A program made the position numbers and the translations under genes. A stretch of DNA of 63,079 nt from Sphaerosporella brunnea (taxonomy: Eukaryota > Ascomycota > Pezizomycetes > Pezizales > Pyronemataceae), in NCBI GenBank assembly GCA_008704415.1, contig VXIS01000285.1:1-63079 (forward strand), given 5' to 3'. Shown here in pieces: positions 11,731 through 23,725 of the stretch (positions within the stretch are counted from its first letter, which is position 1; every line of letters begins with the position of its first letter). The notes beneath the pieces are model-generated. The model ran no database searches. It worked only from the letters and a program-made list of their open reading frames with translations, and was not told where the DNA came from.

Positions 11731-14700
11731 GTTATTTTTTTTTTAGATTTTTTTATTTTCTTGCTGTCTGGGAAGATGGGTTTTATTTAATCAAAAGGAG
11801 TTTTTCTTTTCATGCGACGGGGTTGACTATACGGGGCGTCTGCCTATACAGTCGGAAAAAAAAAAAAAAAACACTATGGGGTCATTCTTTTATTTATTTT
11901 TTCCTTTCTTGTTGTACATACTTCACACACAACTTTTGATTTCTTTGTCAGTTGGGGGATGGCCATGACGAGGCGGAGGAGAGGTGTTTGCAGGCCAAAC
12001 CGCTGCGGGCGGGATCATGATGTATTAGGTACCATGAGAGAGGAGTGAACCTGTTTTAATCGACACTGTTCGAGCACTTACCCACGTACGTAGTGACAAT
12101 CCTGTGAAACATATCTATCGGTGAACTTTCTGTGATACGCCTATCAATCCCCGGATTTACACCACTCACCGTTCCGTAAATCGGCGGGGTAAGGTAAACA
12201 CAACGCGGTGGGGGGGGGGGGGGGTGGCACATGTACACGACGGCGGGAGTTCCCAAGCCTACCTATCAATCAGAAACAACTAAGCGGCAGCATCTAATAA
12301 AGTGTAGATAGATAGATAGGCCTACACCCACCAACGTCATACTCTCCACGAGAGCTAGGGAGGCTCAAAAACGAGTGGGACCTAGAGCAGACAGCTCACG
12401 AGACCCCCCCTCCCCCAAACCAAATTCTGTTTATTTTCGGTGAGCGAAAGTTTAAGCTCGGGCATGCTAGCAGCGCCAGCTGGTTGATCGTCAATGCAGA
12501 TATATATGAGGCAGTTGAAATGGCCAAGAGATCTGGTTGGATGATTGACGAGCTAGCTACACAGATACAGATCATTGAACCAGAGGCCTAGCTAGGATGT
12601 CATCGCAAACAAAACAACAACAACAACAACAACAACGTCAACAACGTTAACAACGTTAACAACAAAAGTTCATGGCGCTGCTTGTGACGCTGGTGACGCT
12701 GATGATGTTGATGATGCTGATGATGCTGATGCTGATGACGATGATGATGATGATGATGGTGATGATGGTGATGATGATGCGAATACTCTATGGAGCTTTT
12801 TCGTGGCAGCGTAGGACTTGATGCTATTACGCATATCTGAAGAAGTCAACCGGCTCCAGTGAATGGTGAGGTACGATAAGGTAAGATGTTGCAGCGTGTA
12901 CAAAACACTCCCATCATTAAGGTTACGAATGTTACCTCCTCATTAAGGAGGAGAGTCCACTGTGTTTTCTAGGCATGTCGGTAGATGGCACGAAACGTGC
13001 GTAGACGAGGACCACAAGGCATCCACCACGGTTGGGAGAGCTGGATTGGGAAGCCTTGAGCTGAAGAACAGGAGTGGTGCCAGGTTACGAATGTGGGGTA
13101 GGTAGGCAGCCGTTGCTTGTGGGGCCTGTTGTGACCCGTGGACTTCGACCCAAAGTCAGGATCCCCCCACTGCTGCCTGTGGAAAGATAGCAGTCCTTGA
13201 ACGAGAATTGATCTCCAATGGGCAATGCATACGCTACGCATGATATGAACAGGTCAGGTCATATGCGAACCAGACGTCAGGTTCGCATATGAAAACAGAA
13301 AGCAGCGTCCAAGACGAAGTCTTGTAGGTGGCGTCACTGCCGCCCATTGATTGGCCCACAACCCCCTTTTTGCGCGTGAAAATGCGCAGACAGACTGGGG
13401 TGTTGTTGTTGTTGTTGTTCAGCGAGCGCCTCAGCCCCCTGTAGGATATGTGCTTTTCACAAAATGTTCCGACAAAACAAACTGACTTACCGCTTGCTCG
13501 TAAATTGCTATCACCCCATTTGCACACCAACCTCGGAAGCTTCGGAAACTACGACTGGCCGATGCATTGAGAGTGGCCCATGGGCCATGCACAATGAGGG
13601 AGGAGGTGGGAATCCTTGTATGTTGGATTTGATGAGATGAACGGGTGGAGTGAATTAGCCTGCAAACACCAAACGGATTGAAAAAAAAAAAGAAAGGAAG
13701 GAATGTGCCAAATGCGCCTTCGAAGCTTCCCCAGAAAGCAGTAAAAGCAGGCGTGCTTCATGAAACTGCCCTTTACAGGAGCTGCAGATGCTGCAGATAC
13801 GGATACGTCGAGGGACAGAAGAACCCCAAGACCTCCAATCGTTCCAATTGCATGGGGGTCAATGGTGTTGTGAATGCTTGCAGCCCAAGCAGAGAAGAAA
13901 CGGAAAGTGCAGTTGTTTGTCTCTGCTTCTAAGCGTGAAGCAGTAATTCGATCTATCTCGCAGATCTCGATCCTGATAGCTAGATAGATAATTGGGGCAG
14001 GTGAAGTGTTTCCCGAGGCGCAGAGTTGGCACGCTGGTCTCCCATTCTTGCCCTTACCGCAACATGCTGCTGCTTGCAAGTCGCCGAGGCTTGTGTGCAG
14101 CTGCGTGGGGATGTAATGATCAGTGACGCGTGAACAATGCCGAGGAGACGTCTACCAAAGACATCAATCGCGGCAATGACTGTCCCAACCAGCTAAGAAC
14201 AAGGCTCTTAAGGCGGGCGTCATGCAGCTAGAACAGTTTGGCTCACTGTCGCGTTAGAGAGCAAACGGCCCGTACATACGGGTGACCCATGACCCTTCTT
14301 CTTCGATGTATTGCGTGCATATGTAGGTATGTATGCAGACCTTCTCCGCGCAGCAACCTGGCGGGGTTCGCCAAGCGAAGTGCAGGACAGAAAAAACCCA
14401 TCGCTTCGATGCTTCAAGAAACTCTTGCCTTGAGCTGTTCTCCAGAGGACGCACATGAGCCGCCTGCAGACAAGTGGTTGCCTCCCAACTCCGAAGGTGT
14501 TAGGCCGGCATCCACACCGGCAGGTGTGGAAGAAGAAAAAGCAACGATCGGTGCCTCCTGTTAGTTGTCAGGCTCGGATGGCCTTCGATCCACCGAACGT
14601 CGAGAACAGCGTTCTAATCTTCTAGAAGCCGCGGCGCTCGGGTGAGACATAGAGGTATACATGGTACATAACCGGCGCTATCTCTGCACGTATATACCGC

Positions 14701-15769
14701 GCTCCAGCGTATTTACCATTCCTAAAGGCGGCGCATCCTGCATCCAACCTAAGAGAAAGAGCACGAGCCGCGGTCCGTGGGGTGGGGTGTCTGCGGCGAA
14801 AAGCGGGGCGTCCATGCTACAACAGGTTGGCTATCGGCACTGATGTTTCTCCACCCTGGTGCTACAAACCAAGGCATTCGCTGTCGAGACAGCATGCAGC
14901 TGCGTGACATGCTGTCGTGACTCGTCTGCGAAATTTCCAGTCGATCTGGGCATATATGCCCGAGGGTCCCAGGGGGAGGGGAGGGGAGGGGGGGGGGTGG
15001 GTATAGCTCGATGCGTCCAGATCCGCTGTTATGAGTTGGCGAGGTAGTTGCCATTGGGATTGCCTCTGAGTATTTGTCATGTTGCGCTGCCGGACAGGTG
15101 TCAATGCGAGAACCTGTTTAGCTTGTCAAACGCGCGAGCGCGAGCGCGGTATGACGTCCTCGTACCTAATTGTTGCAAGGCATTTCGTAATTGTCCTCTG
15201 CACTTCTCAAATAGCTGTTAGAGATGGTTCCGTGCCTACTCGCATGCTGTTTTTGTCCAAAACCAGCCTCTTGGATACCCTGATTGTGAATAGTTCAGGA
15301 GAAATGGTTTCGGGAGGCTTTGGAGCTTTGCCGATCGCATTGTTTTGGATATTGCATGATTGGGATATCCTTGGCCACCTCCACCCCAAAGGGCTGGCAA
15401 ACGGACCTGAAAATCGGAGCCACGTTGTAGAGCCACTAAATGCGGCCCTCCAAACTCCCGAATTGCTCCACACCATCTCAAGAGCTCAACTTCATGCAAC
15501 TTGAAGTATAACGCAAGTGATCTGGTGACTGGTCCAAAGTTCGAACCTCTTCACTTGGGTCGTCCGAGGGCGTAATTGGTGGCTGTTTATGAAGAAGTTT
15601 TAAGCCGCGGCGGTGGAATAAAAACCGGCCCCATTCGTGCTGGGTCGAATAGAACCTGGATCTTATAAACAGTTCCAGGTATTCGTGCCTTATCTATCCC
15701 ACCGTGCTCTTCGCCTCGTCCACCTTTCAGATTAAGCAACCCCGTTTGAAAGCTCAAAACCCCTTAGCC
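11731..15769. other. Long stretch without a confidently supported gene (arm A')
   Basis: This region holds the mirror microsatellites (about 12611-12779), the mirror hairpin (about 13260) and homopolymer runs. Two ORFs are identical in both arms and could be small genes, at 14289-14564 (91 residues) and 15079-15504 (141 residues), but neither shows a domain, signal peptide or intron support. A TATA-like TATAAAC near 15664 lies about 100 nt before the next gene's start codon. Confidence 0.5.
15079..15504 (+). CDS. Doubtful 141-residue ORF, no recognisable domain
   Basis: The frame is open in both arms (mirror 2058-2483). It has a hydrophobic middle (about residues 27-45 and 80-95) and a Cys pair near residue 15-18, but there is no family resemblance I recognise. 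It lies about 265 nt upstream of the unknown gene at 15770 on the same strand. It may be chance. Confidence 0.2.
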   Translation: MLRCRTGVNARTCLACQTRERERGMTSSYLIVARHFVIVLCTSQIAVRDGSVPTRMLFLSKTSLLDTLIVNSSGEMVSGGFGALPIALFWILHDWDILGHLHPKGLANGPENRSHVVEPLNAALQTPELLHTISRAQLHAT

Positions 15770-16562
15770 ATGGGTGACCAGGTGGATGAGCAAGGATTTT
15801 TTAACGATGAATCCTTTCAACCTTCTGAAGGTATGTAAACGCCAAATCCCAAACATGCCTGTAGGAAATACTCACTGCTGCATGCACAGAGACCGGAACC
15901 AGCTATCCACTGGAACGACCAAGATTTGTCAACCCTATCGGCGACCTCATATGGCCGCTAAGACCTGACGATCACTACCTTGAGACATTGCGCGTGCCAC
16001 ATAACCACGATGGAGAGTCCTTTCAATCCGAAGGTATGTACACGCCAAATCCAAACAGACATGCAGGAGATACTCACTGCTGCACACAGAATCAAATCCT
16101 CCCGGCCTGGGTTCCGACGATGGAACCTCTTCATTTGACCAAGCCGAAATCACGACGGAACCGGACCTAGAACCGCGGCGCCTTTCTTCGGAGCCAGGTG
16201 CTTTCAATTGCTTCTTCAGCTTCTTGAAATGCGATGGGTTACTCAATGCCAGCGAATGGCTAGAGCACGTGTACTTTCACACGGGGGTTACCGAAGATAT
16301 TCGAGTCTCAATCCCATACTTCTGCCAGGGCTGTGGCCGTGGAGTCTTCAATGGCACCTGGGGAGCGGTATATAACCATGCATCCGGCCATCGCGAGGAC
16401 ATTTCGGATCCGTCAAGATGGCTCCACTGCCGGCGAAGTCTCTTCTACTTCCTTTTTGAACAGCGAATCATTAGCGCTGAGTGGCTGGCTCTGGCGCTTT
16501 CGCAACAAGACGAGTTCGAGAGGGAGCTCAATTATACACTTCGTAATATTGGGGGCAGTTGA
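15770..16562 (+). CDS. Unknown protein with two near-identical introns
   Basis: Three exons (15770-15830, 15890-16033, 16090-16562) encode 225 residues. Both introns are in phase 1 and have GTATGT donors and CACAG acceptors. The frame runs through both splices: the acidic N-terminus MGDQVDEQGFF, then a DLIWPLRPDD segment, a Ser/Glu/Asp-rich linker, then a Cys/aromatic-rich C-terminal half with FNCFFSFLKCDG, PYFCQGCGRG and WLHCRRSLFYF blocks. The four C-terminal cysteines might bind metal, but no known finger pattern is met. No signal peptide or membrane segment is seen. I do not recognise the family. The mirror is at 1000-1792. The paired introns are discussed as a finding. Confidence 0.75.
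15811..16089 (+). repeat. Tandem duplication of an exon-end plus intron unit
   Basis: Unit 1 is about 15805-15889 and unit 2 about 16007-16089. Each holds a [GAATCC/GAGTCC]TTTCAA...GAAG exon end, a GTATGTAxACGCCAAATCC donor side, and a TACTCACTGCTGC...CACAG acceptor side. The introns are 59 nt (15831-15889) and 56 nt (16034-16089), differing by a few substitutions and small indels. Confidence 0.85.
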
Positions 16563-19151
16563 TCTGTTGGCCTGAATTGAGAAGGTAAGGGATGTTTCGG
16601 GATGCGAGGAGTGACTACTGGCTGCTTAGCTGGAAGTGCTAACTGATAGTAGGGAACCGGACAGAGCTTGCAATATCCGTCATTGGAAGTTTTCAGTGCC
16701 CTCAACTAGTCGATGCCCTACTCAACTAGCCTTCTGTACGAGCTTTCATTCATTCTTTTTTTTCTCATTTGCCTTTCCGGTGGTCGGAGCGGAGAAGGTT
16801 TTGTCTGTGTCATGTCCTTCGCGCGCTCTGAATCGAATTTTGTTGTTACCATGTCTTTAATCTTCCATGTTTGTGTCTGTGGGCTTATTTTCTCGTCATG
16901 CCATTCTACATACTGTATTTGCCATCAGCCATCATTGCCCTTTCTTCAATATTTCTTCAACTAACTTCTGATATGCTGTTGGGAGGGTGTTTAACTTTAA
17001 CGTTCGTTTTTGGGGGGGGAGGCACGTAGCTTGTATGTGAGTGAGAGTGATGCTGAATTTCTGCGAAAGTTTCTGCTCAACAACGAGTCGTGTGGTGACC
17101 GGTGGTTGATAGGGAAATCAGAGCCTTATTTAACAAGTACTTGGTTTATAACTGATTGAGCACCGAACTGAATCCCTGTCTGTAATTGAGCACACCTGTT
17201 GCCTACCCAGGTAATTACTCAGGTAGGTAGGTATATGTACGAGTACTAAGCAGAGCCTGGTCGTAACTCCCGTGCTCAAGCCTCGGCTGCATTAATGTGA
17301 ATAGAACAGGCCATTAGATCTGCTCACACAATCATGAGATCGATCTTCGGCTGCCCCATCTAGAAACCTAGCGCAGCGGGTGGCAACGGCGCTTCAGCTT
17401 CTATCCAGACAATTCGACAAATGAGTTCCAGGTGCGTGAATGCTGACTGACCATTGGGGCTGAAGGGGATGGGGCATTCGCTACCTGGATTCCACTAGGT
17501 AAATCCGCCTCCAATAGGACTTGTTTCCGCCTGCTCACTCGCTTAGGACAGCATGCCATCGTCTGGGTTTCTTCGTATCAAGGGGCGAATCAAGTTTCGC
17601 AAGTGATGTGTGCATCCGGTGCTAGCAATTCGTGCTAAGGCCGGCAGAGGTGCAGCCTCAAATACACATGAACGATGCCAAACAATAATTGAGCGGCCAC
17701 AATTTGTTGTCAAAGCCATATTTCTGTGCATGAAGTTGAGATGTTTTCGGACCTCACCGGAGACGTTGGAAGTCTTTATGCTCGGACTAGTTGTATTCAA
17801 ATCTTGACCGTATTGTCTTGGAAAAAAAAACACCCTGCAGCTTGCGCAGATCAAACCATAAGTGAGACATTTCCCTGATAAATCCCCGATTGGATATCGA
17901 TATCCCAGATACGGTGTGTGAAAGCCGAGAAAGCCATCTTCGAAATTCGCCGAGTAGATAGGAAACTATAATCCGTTGGCTGAAGTATCTACTCAGACTT
18001 TACAGTTAATAGGGGATAGTAAAAAAAAGCAACTGTCACCGTCAGCCTTGCGCTTAGCAGCCGGTCAACGGATTGTCGACACGTCGAAAAACATCCGCTG
18101 ATGCCGCTGATTCTGAAACTCGTGCAGAAAATGCCGTGGCTTTTGGAACCGAGCCAAACTGGGCGCCTGTCGAAATCGGTGAAGTTTGAAAGTAGGCTCA
18201 GGCCCTTTTTGAAGAGGGTACACCCTGAAAAAGACCACTCGATCCTCTCGATCTGGAGTCATTCTTGCCATGCCAAGCCGTTACTAGTGACTATCATACA
18301 ACGGAGGCTAGGAGTATCAAATCCAACCAAACACACCACCGGCCACCATCGGGTTTGCTCGACTCATAAGAGAACTGAGCTCCTGCAAGAGAACACGGAA
18401 TCCGTTAGACTGACGCAGGCCTGCGGGGTTCGGGGTACTGCTGAGGGCGCACAGTGATTGCGCACCGTCTCACCGACGCTTTGTATGCCGTGGGAGGCGA
18501 ATTATAGGCAATCTCTTTACTACTTGAGTGCCAGCGGTAACGACGATTAGTCACAAAGACCATTGAAAAAGTCTTCCGCTGCTGCTACCAAAGTGTAAAA
18601 GAACCGGATTGGCAGTTGCTGGTGGGTCCGTGTACTCTAGTATGTGCAGTTCTTTGCCCAAGAGATATAGATACTAGGAACCATTGTACTCTACTCGTAC
18701 ACGCAAAATATCTGCCCGAAACACGTAGCTTAAGTCCGAATCCCATGGCCACCGGAATCGCGGGTGCAGCCCGTGCCAGCTGCTATGAACGGCAAGCCCA
18801 ACTTTCCGCCGGTATTCCAAACCAACGAGCCAAACATAGGCATCCCAGAGCCTTCAGTAAGGCAAAGAAAGCAATCAACGCGTGACACAACAAAAGAACA
18901 GAAGAAATAGGGACAGGTGGCTGGTTGTTGCTATAACATTGATCTAGGTATTCGGTCGCTATAGCTATATATAGAGCGACGCGTCGACGGGAAGGGCCCC
19001 AGTTGCGACGTTGAGCATCAAAGACGACCTCCTCAGGTGCTAGGTTCGGCTTCGTTGGATCGGGCCCTGACACTCCGCTTCGTTCATAAGCAATCCAAGA
19101 CCTAGATAGACGAAGATCTCGCAAGGCCGATGCGCTGATCATGGCCGAGGT
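16563..19151. other. No supported gene; junction of palindrome A with single-copy DNA
   Basis: The palindrome ends at 17561. Beyond it up to 19151 only short, unconvincing frames are present. Confidence 0.5.
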
Positions 19152-19686
19152 TCAAAGGCCCCTGGAATTGACTGGCATGCCACAATCAGATCCGTAGGAC
19201 GCTAAGAGGATGATGACCAGCCCAGTCCCCGAGTCGAAAATGCCAATCCACATCGATTGGTTCCAATAGCTGTCCTGGGCCTCGTCGAATTCGAACAGAA
19301 TAACGACCTTTTCTCCTTTCTTGCCCTGTAACTGAGCTGAGGTATAACCAGTTATCAGCTCCAGCTGAGCCTTCCACCCGCCCCACGACGTGATGAAATC
19401 TCGTTGCCATCCCGAGGCCGTCTCAGTTGGTAGATTGGAGCGTTCAGGTAGATGTAGCAGCCGCAGGCTTTAATTGATGCGGAGGGGGAGGAAAGAACCC
19501 TTAGGGCCGCGCGAACATGAAAATAATATATATACAAAACGCAATGATGGTGGAAATGATAAGAAGATCTCCTGGTGCCTCGGCGTCGCTTGAAACCTTG
19601 AGCAAGGAAGTCGACTTTTTGGCAGCCTTGACAAGCACTCGCTTGTGCGGTTGGCCCTCCCTGAATCGACGGTCGAATTGGACCAT
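19152..19686 (-). CDS. Possible small two-span membrane protein (unknown)
   Basis: Two exons, 19517-19686 and 19152-19467, are joined by a candidate 49-nt intron (GTTCGC...TTAAAG, 19468-19516), giving 161 residues. The donor is non-ideal, but the phases match and the joined frame is open. Residues about 42-58 are strongly hydrophobic (IISTIIAFCIYIIF). The C-terminal part has ITGYTSAQLQGKKGEKVVIL followed by an acidic FEFDEAQD segment and a second hydrophobic stretch near the end. No family is recognised. The gene is isolated in a gene-poor stretch. Confidence 0.4.
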
Positions 19687-19855
19687 TTAGAAAGCGGTGC
19701 ACCCCAAAGTACGCTTAAGACTCGCGAGGCGTGGTGGATCCGAGACAGCACTGATCAAGGATTGCCTCGTTGCAGTATGTATTCAAGGTTTCAAGTAAAC
19801 TTACCACTCAAGGTTGGGGTGAGTAAAAAATGGCAATTACGGAACAAACTAAGCG

Positions 19856-20108
19856 TCAACGCTGCTCGAGCCAGGCCCTGAAGATCGCTAAATTTATAAA
19901 AGCAATAATGTAACCGAAAATGTGCAGCACAAAAAGCAGCACGCGTTGGGAAGAGTACCTTGTCCTTCTTGAGGCAAGCCTGATGACATTGAAGGCGACC
20001 AGGGTGACCCCGATCACAGCCCAGCAAAGAGCGATGGTCCGAGTGTCGGCGTTCTCAGGCCCGGGCATGCGCATGGCCGGAATCAGACCTGCCAGGATAA
20101 CGATGTGG
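19856..20108 (-). CDS. Possible exon of a multi-span membrane protein
   Basis: A minus-strand frame contains two strongly hydrophobic segments (around ALCWAVIGVTLVAFNVI and VLLFVLHIFGYIIAFINLAI), separated by a basic loop. A preceding 42-codon segment at 20138-20266 also ends in a hydrophobic stretch, but no canonical intron joins them in frame. The gene may be decayed, mis-sequenced or unrelated. The boundaries given are those of the open frame, not a full gene model. Confidence 0.25.
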
Positions 20109-21329
20109 GCAAGAGTTCACAGTTTGTTTTGTTAATATTAGGAAAGCAAGATCAAATGGAGGGCCAAGGTCATGATGGCCACAAGTGCCGCTGCCACCAC
20201 CACCGTGGGGAAGGGACGTCGTCTCCATGGCTGCAATGGCCTTGGTGACAGTGTCTGGTCTTCCATAATCGTTTGGAAGCTTAATGGACAGGTTGGAAAG
20301 AATATGAGTCGCAGGTATGCTGTGAACGGTGATCCGTCCGCTTCGCTGCGGGCACATACAGTCGCAGTGATGGCTGGGGACCCGAAGACCCAGATTTTGT
20401 GGAAATTGTGGCCCCGGACCGGCTTGCGTGCAGCCCTTGTCAGTATCCCCGATGGCAGCATCGGCTGAACGAGAAGCCGGGCTGGCTGTTTATCACTGTC
20501 AGTGTTTGCGTTGCCAGGGCAGTCAGGCCCTGACCACATGGCTTCCGGCAACAGGACCATGCACGGGTAATATCCTGTGGCCCCGATTCACTGGAGAGCA
20601 CTCGTTCTTCCAAACCCAGGCTTTGAAGCCGGGCTGATTAAACGCCAGCTCGGCTGGCTTCTTACACAAACATATCGAGAACACTGGTCCTACTCGCCAA
20701 GCGGTGCGGCCGTTTAGCAGTCTCAGACAACCACCGTCTTTCTTGGCTCCGTCCTTGTCCACCTACAGCTTCTTGATCTCCGCCTCGATGGCCACACCAG
20801 TTGCGGCCTCGGCCTCTAGAGCTTCCGTCGCCGGCTTTGCCCAGCGCCCAGAGCTCGCGGGACACCGGGTGTCGAGTCGGAGCCTTGCTCGCAGCGGCCC
20901 CACTACCCATGGCCGCCTTTCCGTGCGCGACGTCAGACCCATTGGCCTCCCCCCCCCCCCCCGATTGGTGGTGTGCAGACATCCGAACTGGTGCCGCCCA
21001 ACCCACTGCTCCCCGCCTCGTACTGTTGGAAATGTTATCGCGACTTTTACGTTGCGCACACTCGACCCGTCCGGCAGCACCTGGGTGGCGCCCCAACAGC
21101 GCGCCCAGCTTTCTCAACAGCCATGAGTTGGGTAAGGCGACTGGAATCACTGGATGTCACTCTCCAGCTCCGAAAATCAGAGGGCCATTCAATCCCTTGC
21201 CTGGGCTCCCAACATAGTGAAAGACAGAAAATATACAGTAGAAACTATAAAAAACTGACGGAACAAGACGGGACGGAAGGAAAGGATGGAAAAGGGCAGC
21301 AAACATTTACTCGTATCATGTATATCAAG

Positions 21330-21360
<31 letters not shown>

Positions 21361-23725
21361 CAGTTCACATGCTAAGCTGTCATCTTGACGCGATAGCTGA
21401 AGATGCAGCGGCAAGCGTCATTCTACTCTGAGCTGCCGTATCTTCACTGCATCTCCGCCAGAAACTTCAAAACGACATGCTAACTCCCGTCTTGCCATCG
21501 ACTGTGAACGTGCTGGAAGAAAACGGAACAATGACGAGCACGCCAGCTGGTATACAAGACCTCCCCACCCTTGACATCGTGCTTCTGAACAATTGCATAA
21601 CCGAGAGCGAGGACCAGGGCAAGGGCGAAGGCAGTAGAGCCTGTAGAAGGTGTACTGTCCCGCCGGCGTCCGGACAACATTTTGCGGATTCCCCTTTTTG
21701 GGAAATGAGTCTGACAGTCGAACCTGAAGATTGCCCCAAAAAGGCATTGTCAGGACGGGGGCAGCACACCTCGGTACCTCGGTGCTGTGGGCCCTACCTA
21801 GATGTTGACGGGCTTGTGGTGGATCGCATTTTCTTGGATAATTCCGTGCCAGATCGCGGAGAGGTCGCAGGTTGCGGCCGACAACCGGTTGTATTTCCCT
21901 CTGCATCCACGATGAAAATGGCGTAGCAGGCCTTCTTGGGTTTATCGGGCTCCGAGTCGCTACATGTGGAAAAGTGCAACCCGCAGCAGCTGCGGCGGTG
22001 CAGGAGAATGAGAATGAAGGGCTACCACTCAGTATCAACCTCAGCCGACAAGTCCGCATGGCAACTCGCCGGAATGAACGTTTAACGACCCTGAGTCTAG
22101 GGGAAGCGATGATTCTATGTTACCTATAGGGACCACTTTCACTAAAGGGTTGGAGGAGGTTTTGGGGTTCTCGATTCACTCTTTTTCGCATTCGATTTTT
22201 CTCGATTTTCTTTCCTTGAGAGGGGTGGAACATGGCGGGCATCCACTGTTGGCACGGCGGCATTCTGTTCCGCATCCCTAGGACCATTCACCCCGGCTTA
22301 GTCAGGGAGCCACGACGACGGTCGTGGTTGTTGATGACTTGGCTGCTGGCTAAGTAGGACACGCAAAGGCGGCCCCGCGCCTATTGCCGCTCTTACTCGT
22401 TATGCAAGTAAGTGTACGAGTACTGGTGCACCTTAGATTTTCTACGATTGGTCCTTCCAAAGCCACAATCTATTGTTTTAGTTTCCGACATGCTGTTTGT
22501 TACACCCGCAAGTCCACGGTGGTAGGGATGTCAAGATACAGCATCGTAAGGCTGGATGGATACATGTGTTGTGTATTGCAACGCTGTGTTCTTGCAGGGC
22601 GGGGGGGTCTCATTCAATCCAGCGAGTGATTTGTCATGATGCAGTAACTGCCCCTTCGGGCAACAGACAAAAAAACTCGAGTTGCAGGTAAATGGAAGCG
22701 GCATTTGAAAATTTCAGGTTTCCCGAAAGTGCACGCCCCCCCGTGCAAAGACTGCCGTGATATGTACTCGAGGTAAGTATGTAAGGAGTGTAGGGGGGAA
22801 GCTCTGCGCTGCAACTAATCACTGCCGCCCAGCGAAAGCACTTACTAAGTGGGCCAACCGGCAAAGGACAGGCAACCGGAAAGGCTTACGTCGTCCAATA
22901 TTCGGGAAAAGCTGACGTGAGATGCGCATCCCAGATCGCACCTACGATGTTGTGCGGCTGCTGCTGCTGGTGGGTGGAGGATGGAACGTTGCGTGTGTGT
23001 GTATGTGTATGCATGCATGCATGCAGCGGTGCGCGTTTGTTTCAGCGCTCTGCGGAATCGACAAATGGGGCGGTCCGAGACAGCCCGTGCCCCGCCCCCA
23101 CTTCCAGCGAATTATGCAGCACGTAGGGCGGGCGGGCCACAACCACCGGCTGCCCCGCTTTCAGCTCATTGCAAAGCTTAAGCTGGGCGGGCGTTGAACG
23201 TACATCGAGGCACATTTCGCGCGGGCTCAACTACGCACGGGCATGCGGGCGATTTCGTCGCCGCTGCCTCTCTCGGTGTGCACTTCACTTGCATCTGCGT
23301 CTGACGGCGACTCCTCGCGATAATGCAGCAGCACGCTGGAGCGCTGACTCAACCCGCCGTTGACAGCAGCCTCGTGGCTGCGCCCAACGGGATGCGGCGC
23401 GTAATCTGCACTTGCACGTACTCGCACACCCACCCACCCTGCAGAGGACGTGGTGCTCATGCTGAGTGCCTGTTCGTGGAACCGTCGTGCGCCGTATTAA
23501 TCCTGTCCCTCATCCCCGGTTGCCTTGGGGAGGAGGTGCGAACCTCCGGCCCTTACTTGTGTATCGAGAAACAGAAACAGAAACAGAAAAAAAAAAAAAA
23601 AAAGCCGCCCTTATATACCTCCCATGCGACCCCTTGCTGACTGGTTCAGCTCGTTGGTTTTCCGCAGACGACGCCAGGTTTCATCCACCACCACCACCAC
23701 CACCACCAACAACACCATCACCACC
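20109..23725. other. Gene-poor stretch upstream of annexin
   Basis: No gene model can be supported. A minus-strand segment at 21794-21979 has protein-like composition (CYAIFIVDAEGNTTGCR) but stops on both sides, so it may be a remnant. Low-complexity features are a C-run near 20950-20962, a 30-A run at 21330-21359, a TGTG/ATGC repeat near 22990-23025 and an A-run near 23587-23603. Confidence 0.5.
21330..21359. repeat. 30-nt poly(A) run
   Basis: Uninterrupted A30 in single-copy DNA. There is no ORF of a retroelement upstream and no obvious target-site duplication, so no retroposon is called. Length in the assembly is unreliable. Confidence 0.9.

Larger units (their letters stand above)
8792..17561. 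repeat. Right arm of giant palindrome A
   Basis: Reverse complement of 1-8778, separated from it by a 13-nt spacer at 8779-8791. It is continuous with the single-copy core that starts at 17562. The CFEM-like gene is open in this arm and frameshifted in the other, so this copy should be treated as the reference for genes in palindrome A. Confidence 0.97.

Noticed and set aside
21330..21359. Retroposon tail at the A30 run
   Set aside because: No upstream coding remnant or target-site duplication was visible; similar long homopolymers occur elsewhere in the window.
23486..23505. CCGTATTAATCC motif shared with 8503-8515
   Set aside because: Only about 12 bp match, without further element sequence or an inverted partner, so it is likely chance.
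17562..23725. Secondary-metabolite or defence cluster in the gene-poor stretch
   Set aside because: No synthase, transporter, NLR or regulatory-domain motif could be read in any frame.
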